A DNA stretch of 8,338 nt from an uncultured Oscillospiraceae bacterium (GTDB lineage: Bacteria; Bacillota; Clostridia; Oscillospirales; Oscillospiraceae), in contig CAKTXB010000071.1 of assembly GCA_934630555.1 (NCBI GenBank), positions 1 through 8,338 on the forward strand. The letters run 5' to 3'. The notes under the pieces are model-generated. The model did not search any database. It had not been told where the DNA came from and was given only the letters and a program-made list of their open reading frames with translations. A program made the position numbers and the translations under genes. Within the stretch, counting starts at the first letter, position 1, and each line of letters starts with the position of its first letter. This document shows positions 5,495-8,338 of the stretch, one piece after another.

Positions 5495-5539
5495 CCGCCG
5501 GAGGCACAGGTGCAGTGTTGCAAACACTGAGGAAAGAAC

Positions 5540-5557
5540 GGTGGGCAAGCGCCCACC
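5540..5557. repeat. Short GGTGGGC/GCCCACC hairpin
   Basis: Positions 5540-5546 pair with 5551-5557 around an AAGC loop. It is followed by a CACCGG/CCGGTG inverted repeat at 5592-5610. Either could contribute to 3'-end formation of the minus-strand gene ending at 5644, but neither has a convincing T tract on that strand. Confidence 0.45.
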
Positions 5558-5643
5558 TGCCGATCCCGGCAAAATCCGCCGGAGGCGCGGCCACCGGGGC
5601 AAAACCGGTGCCCCCGCACCACGAAACAGTTAAAAAATACCCC

Positions 5644-6186
5644 TTACAGACACCCTGCCAGCATCCGCAGGATACTGCACGCCTCGCTGTCTGTCTGCGC
5701 AGCCAGCCGCTGCAGCGTACCCGCATATGCCGGCAGACGGTCAGCCAGCGCCTGATAGGCTTCCGCCCGCGCCAGCAGGCGCGTATGCTGCTGCCGCAGC
5801 GCGTCGCGCGTGCACGGCGCGGCGTCCGGCGATACGCACACCGGCTCGGGCCTCTGGCCGGTGATGAGAAACAGCAGCGCGGCGAGCATCTGCGCTTCGT
5901 GCTGCGCATTCCGGGCGAGCTGCCGCATGGTCTGCCGGGGCGTGCCGCGCAGGCGGCAGGCGAGCGCCATGTCCAGCAGCCGGTCGGCGCACGCGCGCCG
6001 GCGGAGCTCCTGAAGCTGTGCCTGCGGGGAAACGGATTCGGTGGTTTGCGCGGGCGGTGTGGGCCGCGATGTATCTGCTGCGGTGTCTGTCTGCGGCGCC
6101 GGTTGGGCCGGCACGGTGCAGGAATGGGCGGTCATGACCCGGCTCCAGACGCGCTGCGCCTGCTGCGGGTCGATGCAAGTTGACAT
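5644..6186 (-). CDS. Small helical protein, tentatively a degenerate ferritin-like protein
   Basis: A 180-residue protein. ATG at 6184-6186 is supported by AAGGAGG (6194-6200 on the minus strand) with 7-base spacing. Residues 24-56 are a Pro/Thr/Ala linker. From about 57 to 177 a four-helix pattern can be read, with segments about 57-78, 84-107, 126-150 and 154-177. Between helices 2 and 3 lies AALLFLITGQRPEP (102-115). The LARAEAYQALADRLPAY...LQRLAAQTDSEA run (138-169) recalls the second half of clostridial ferritin-like or rubrerythrin-like proteins. The E-x-x-H metal ligands of true members are not present (A-Q-H-E and D-S-E instead), so if related it probably does not bind a di-iron site. 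No signal peptide or membrane segment is seen. It is divergent from typA. The family call is inference; the coding call is firmer because of the ribosome binding site and sensible length. Confidence 0.65.
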   Translation of the reverse strand: MSTCIDPQQAQRVWSRVMTAHSCTVPAQPAPQTDTAADTSRPTPPAQTTESVSPQAQLQELRRRACADRLLDMALACRLRGTPRQTMRQLARNAQHEAQMLAALLFLITGQRPEPVCVSPDAAPCTRDALRQQHTRLLARAEAYQALADRLPAYAGTLQRLAAQTDSEACSILRMLAGCL

Positions 6187-6219
6187 ATGGATCCCTCCTT
6201 CCGTCCAGCATATGCGGAG

Positions 6220-6236
6220 CGCGCCCGCGCGGCGCG
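6220..6236. repeat. GC hairpin next to a TATTTTTTAT stretch in the divergent intergenic region
   Basis: CGCGCC (6220-6225) pairs with GGCGCG (6231-6236), and a T-rich stretch follows on the plus strand. In that direction it is terminator-like and could stop transcription antisense to the 5644-6186 gene before the typA promoter. On the minus strand it would lie in the leader of that gene. No confident minus-strand promoter was found. Confidence 0.4.
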
Positions 6237-6266
6237 TATTTTTTATCCATTTTCCGTAAAAAATCC

Positions 6267-6295
6267 TTGTAAAGCGCCAATGGGTGTGTTAAAAT
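6267..6295 (+). promoter_or_regulatory. Sigma-A-type promoter of typA
   Basis: TTGTAA (6267-6272) and TAAAAT (6290-6295) are separated by 17 bases. The predicted start leaves a leader of roughly 40 bases before the typA start codon. Confidence 0.7.
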
Positions 6296-6342
6296 ACATT
6301 TTTGTTGAGAAATTGTCAGGTATTAGGAAAGGGGCGCATATT

Positions 6343-8163
6343 ATGACGCAGGATCATATTCGGAATATTGCGATCATCGCGCACGTTGACCACGGCAAGA
6401 CGACGCTGGTCGATGAAATGCTGAAGCAGGGCGGTGTGTACCGCGAGAATCAGGTCGTGGCAGACCGTGTGATGGACTCGGGCGACCTTGAGCGGGAACG
6501 CGGCATCACCATTCTGGCGAAAAATACCGCTGTGCATTATAAAGACTATAAGATCAACATCGTCGATACTCCGGGCCACGCCGATTTTTCCGGCGAGGTG
6601 GAGCGTATCCTCAAGATGGTGGACGGCGTGCTGCTGCTGGTGGACGCCGCCGAAGGCCCCATGCCGCAGACCCGCTTTGTGCTGCAAAAGGCGCTGGAGC
6701 TGGGCCACAAGGTCATCGTGGTCGTCAACAAGATCGACCGGCCCGATGCGCGCGTGCATGAGGTCATGGACGAGGTCTTGGAGCTGCTGCTGGATCTGAA
6801 CGCGACGGACGAGCAATTTGACTCGCCCACGATCTTCTGCTCGGCCCGGCAGGGCATTTCGTCCTATGGCCCGGACGAGCCCGGCACAGACCTTGTGCCG
6901 CTGTTTGAGACCATCATCAACTACATCGACCCGCCCAAGGGCGACCGGGAGGGCGCTTTGCAGGTGCTCGTGTCGGCCATTGACTACAACGAGTTCGTGG
7001 GCCGTATCGGCATTGGCCGTGTGGAGCGCGGCGTGATCCGCCAGAACCAGGAGGTGCTCGTCACCGACTATCACGACCCGGAAAAGAAGGAAAAGGCCAA
7101 GATCGTGGCGCTGTATGAGTTTACGGGTCTGGGCCGCAGCCCCATTCAGGAGGCGGCCGCGGGCGAGATCGTGGCGTTTTCCGGTATTTCGGACATCACC
7201 ATCGGCCGCACCATCTGCGCGGTGGACGCGCCGGATCCGCTGCCATTTGTGAAGATCTCCGATCCGACGATCGAGATGACGTTCTCCATCAACGACTCGC
7301 CGTTTGCGGGCCGGGAAGGCAAGTTCGTAACGTCGCGTAACCTGCGCGACCGGCTGCAGCGGGAGCTGCTCAAGGACGTGTCGCTGCACGTGACCGAGGT
7401 CGGCACGGATTCGTTCAACGTGGCGGGCCGCGGTGAAATGCATCTGTCCATCCTCATTGAGACCATGCGCCGCGAGGGGTATGAGTTCCAGGTGTCGACG
7501 CCGCACGTGCTGAACAAAGAGGTGGACGGCAAGCTCTGCGAGCCGATCGAGCGCATGGTGGCCGACGTGCCGGAAAGCTCTGTTGGCGCGGTCATCGACA
7601 AAATTTCGCAGCGCAAGGGCGAGCTGACGTCCATGACGCCGATCGGCAGCCGGATGCGGCTGGAATTTCTGGTGCCGACGCGCGGCCTGTTTGGCTATCG
7701 CAACGAGTTCCTCACCGACACGCGCGGCGAGGGCATCATGGCCTCCGTGCTGGATTCCTACGCGCCGGTGAAGGGCGACATTGAGCGCCGGCAGGTCGGT
7801 TCGCTCGTGGCGTTTGAAACGGGCGAGGCCACGGCCTATGGCCTTGGCGGCGTGCAGGACCGCGGCGTGCTGTTCATCGGCCCGGGCGTGGACGTCTACG
7901 CCGGCATGATCGTGGGGCAGTGCAACCGCAACGAGGATATGTCTGTGAACGTCTGCAAGCGCAAGCAGCTGACGAATATGCGCGCCGCCGGTTCGGATGA
8001 AGCCATCCGTCTGGCGCCGCCGAAGATCCTGTCGCTGGAGCAGTGCATGGAGTATCTGGCCGACGACGAGCTGTTGGAGGTCACGCCAAAGAGCCTGCGG
8101 ATGCGCAAGCGTATTTTGGATCACTCCGCCAGAATGCGTGCGGTGATGAAAAACAAGAGCTGA
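6343..8163 (+). CDS. typA: Ribosome-associated translational GTPase TypA/BipA
   Basis: A 606-residue protein, the same size as E. coli BipA (607). The start ATG at 6343-6345 follows AAAGGGG (6328-6334) by 8 bases; the upstream in-frame extension has no family similarity and contains the promoter. It is a translation-factor GTPase related to EF-G and LepA. It binds the 70S ribosome and assists 50S assembly and stress or cold adaptation. G-domain motifs are G1 AHVDHGKTT (13-21), G2 RGIT (53-56), G3 DTPGH (75-79), G4 NKID (129-132) and G5 SA at about 168. They are followed by a beta-barrel domain II, two EF-G-like domains (FNVAGRGEMHLSIL and GSRMRLEFLVPTRGLFGYRNEF segments) and the TypA-specific C-terminal domain with KRKQLTNMRAAGSDEAIRL (about 539-557). 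It is complete and monocistronic, with terminator hairpins directly after the stop. Confidence 0.97.
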   Translation: MTQDHIRNIAIIAHVDHGKTTLVDEMLKQGGVYRENQVVADRVMDSGDLERERGITILAKNTAVHYKDYKINIVDTPGHADFSGEVERILKMVDGVLLLVDAAEGPMPQTRFVLQKALELGHKVIVVVNKIDRPDARVHEVMDEVLELLLDLNATDEQFDSPTIFCSARQGISSYGPDEPGTDLVPLFETIINYIDPPKGDREGALQVLVSAIDYNEFVGRIGIGRVERGVIRQNQEVLVTDYHDPEKKEKAKIVALYEFTGLGRSPIQEAAAGEIVAFSGISDITIGRTICAVDAPDPLPFVKISDPTIEMTFSINDSPFAGREGKFVTSRNLRDRLQRELLKDVSLHVTEVGTDSFNVAGRGEMHLSILIETMRREGYEFQVSTPHVLNKEVDGKLCEPIERMVADVPESSVGAVIDKISQRKGELTSMTPIGSRMRLEFLVPTRGLFGYRNEFLTDTRGEGIMASVLDSYAPVKGDIERRQVGSLVAFETGEATAYGLGGVQDRGVLFIGPGVDVYAGMIVGQCNRNEDMSVNVCKRKQLTNMRAAGSDEAIRLAPPKILSLEQCMEYLADDELLEVTPKSLRMRKRILDHSARMRAVMKNKS

Positions 8164-8168
8164 GCAAA

Positions 8169-8201
8169 CAAAAGCACGCTTCTTTTGGAAGCGTGCTTTT
8201 G
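8169..8201 (+). terminator. Intrinsic terminator of typA
   Basis: A perfect 14-bp stem (8169-8182 with 8188-8201) begins 5 bases after the typA TGA. An A-tract lies at the 5' base and TTTTG at the 3' base, so the T tract is built into the stem, as in bidirectional terminators. Confidence 0.8.
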
Positions 8202-8232
8202 CGCGTGTCAAAAAAGTATTTTTGACACGCGC
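8201..8232. repeat. GTGTCAAAA/TTTTGACAC hairpin, copy 2
   Basis: Positions 8201-8214 pair perfectly with 8219-8232 around a 4-base AGTA loop. It is the counterpart of 418-449, with the same GTGTCAAAAAAG and TTTTGACACGC ends but different loop and outermost pairs. It directly abuts the typA terminator, sharing base 8201. Confidence 0.75.
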
Positions 8233-8234
8233 AA

Positions 8235-8262
8235 AAAGGACGTTCCGGTTGGAACGTCCTTT
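8235..8262. terminator. AAAGGACGTTCC bidirectional terminator-like hairpin
   Basis: AAAGGACGTTCC (8235-8246) pairs perfectly with GGAACGTCCTTT (8251-8262) around a GGTT loop. It has the same AAAGG...GTTCC design as the hairpin at 449-482 and likewise directly follows a GTGTCAAAA/TTTTGACAC hairpin. Confidence 0.65.
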
Positions 8263-8270
8263 CAGTCTGT

Positions 8271-8338
8271 CAAAAAAGCCTCGCAGAGTTCGCGCCCGCA
8301 GGCGCGAAAAAAGTCCGGATCATTTTCGGCGGCGGCGT
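8271..8338 (+). repeat. Dispersed intergenic repeat, copy B (cut by window end)
   Basis: Gap-free match to 224-291 with 63 of 68 identical positions, placed after typA and its hairpins. Just upstream it reads CTGTCAAAAAAG, matching the arm of the GTGTCAAAA hairpins, whereas copy A has CACCAAAAAAG. The rest of the element lies beyond the window. Confidence 0.85.

Larger units (their letters stand above)
4937..5643. other. Gene-free region made of consecutive inverted repeats
   Basis: Between the ung stop and the stop of the next minus-strand gene, 707 bases hold no credible coding sequence. The open frames here lack ribosome binding sites and read through palindromes in low-complexity Gly/Pro/Arg-rich peptide. 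At least nine hairpins can be drawn, several perfect over 12-14 bp, and they are itemised separately. Short motifs recur: CCGCCGGAGGC at 5495-5505 and 5577-5587, and GTTTCGTG-like sequence at about 5242, 5295 (inverted) and 5620 (inverted). The composition suggests a mosaic of small REP/BIME-like or MITE-like repeats rather than a decayed gene. Confidence 0.6.

Noticed and set aside
4976..5530. 184-codon open frame on the plus strand in the ung-downstream region
   Set aside because: No ribosome binding site. The peptide is Gly/Pro/Arg-rich and is read directly through several perfect palindromes, as expected for a spurious frame in GC-rich repeats.
5180..5602. 140-codon open frame on the minus strand in the same region, with overlapping longer ones to 5909
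   Set aside because: It overlaps the palindromes and partly the real minus-strand gene in another frame. It has no recognisable domain and no ribosome binding site.
4937..5643. CRISPR array
   Set aside because: There are many hairpins, but no regularly spaced identical direct repeats with unique spacers of constant length.
6316..8211. 631-codon open frame antisense to typA
   Set aside because: The sense strand encodes complete TypA with all GTPase motifs. The antisense frame is His/Arg/Ala-rich, a by-product of high GC in third codon positions.

Overview
The window looks like a chromosomal segment of a GC-rich, low-oxygen, spore-forming Clostridia member, most likely Oscillospiraceae/Ruminococcaceae-like. 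The evidence is a LysM-LysM-GH18 spore-cortex-lytic type protein (YaaH/SleL family), an S-layer-homology (SLH) protein, a DUF362 protein with two 4Fe-4S motifs, strong AGGAGG-type ribosome binding sites, and sigma-A-like promoters with 17-bp spacers. This lineage assignment is inference; there is no rRNA in the window.

Layout: (1) 1-153, + strand, the C-terminal end of a YfcE-family phosphodiesterase. (2) 154-484, a non-coding convergent intergenic region packed with hairpins and repeats; it ends in a shared bidirectional terminator. (3) 485-1546, - strand, a short secreted SLH protein with its own promoter. (4) 1694-2803, - strand, a DUF362/ferredoxin-like protein. Its promoter is embedded in the stop codon of (5) 2865-4163, - strand, the YaaH/SleL-like glycosidase. 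(6) 4268-4936, + strand, uracil-DNA glycosylase (ung), divergent from (5). (7) 4937-5643, about 700 bases with no credible gene, made of consecutive perfect or near-perfect inverted repeats, one of which is a good intrinsic terminator. (8) 5644-6186, - strand, a small protein with a tentative degenerate ferritin-like helical pattern. (9) 6343-8163, + strand, the complete ribosome-associated GTPase TypA/BipA, divergent from (8). (10) 8164-8338, three successive hairpins and then the start of a second copy of a dispersed repeat that also lies at 224-291.

The genes do not form one pathway. They are mostly single-gene units with individual promoters and terminators: housekeeping (ung, typA, yfcE), envelope or spore (SLH, SleL-like) and redox (DUF362). 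The only likely co-transcribed pair is sleL-like then DUF362, 61 bases apart with no terminator between them.

The most unusual content is intergenic. A 68-base repeat occurs after both yfcE and typA. A 17-base duplication of a terminator arm brackets a ~230-base composite of palindromes, which suggests insertion of a small non-autonomous element. The 700-base palindrome cluster after ung is separate. No new protein-coding system is evident.
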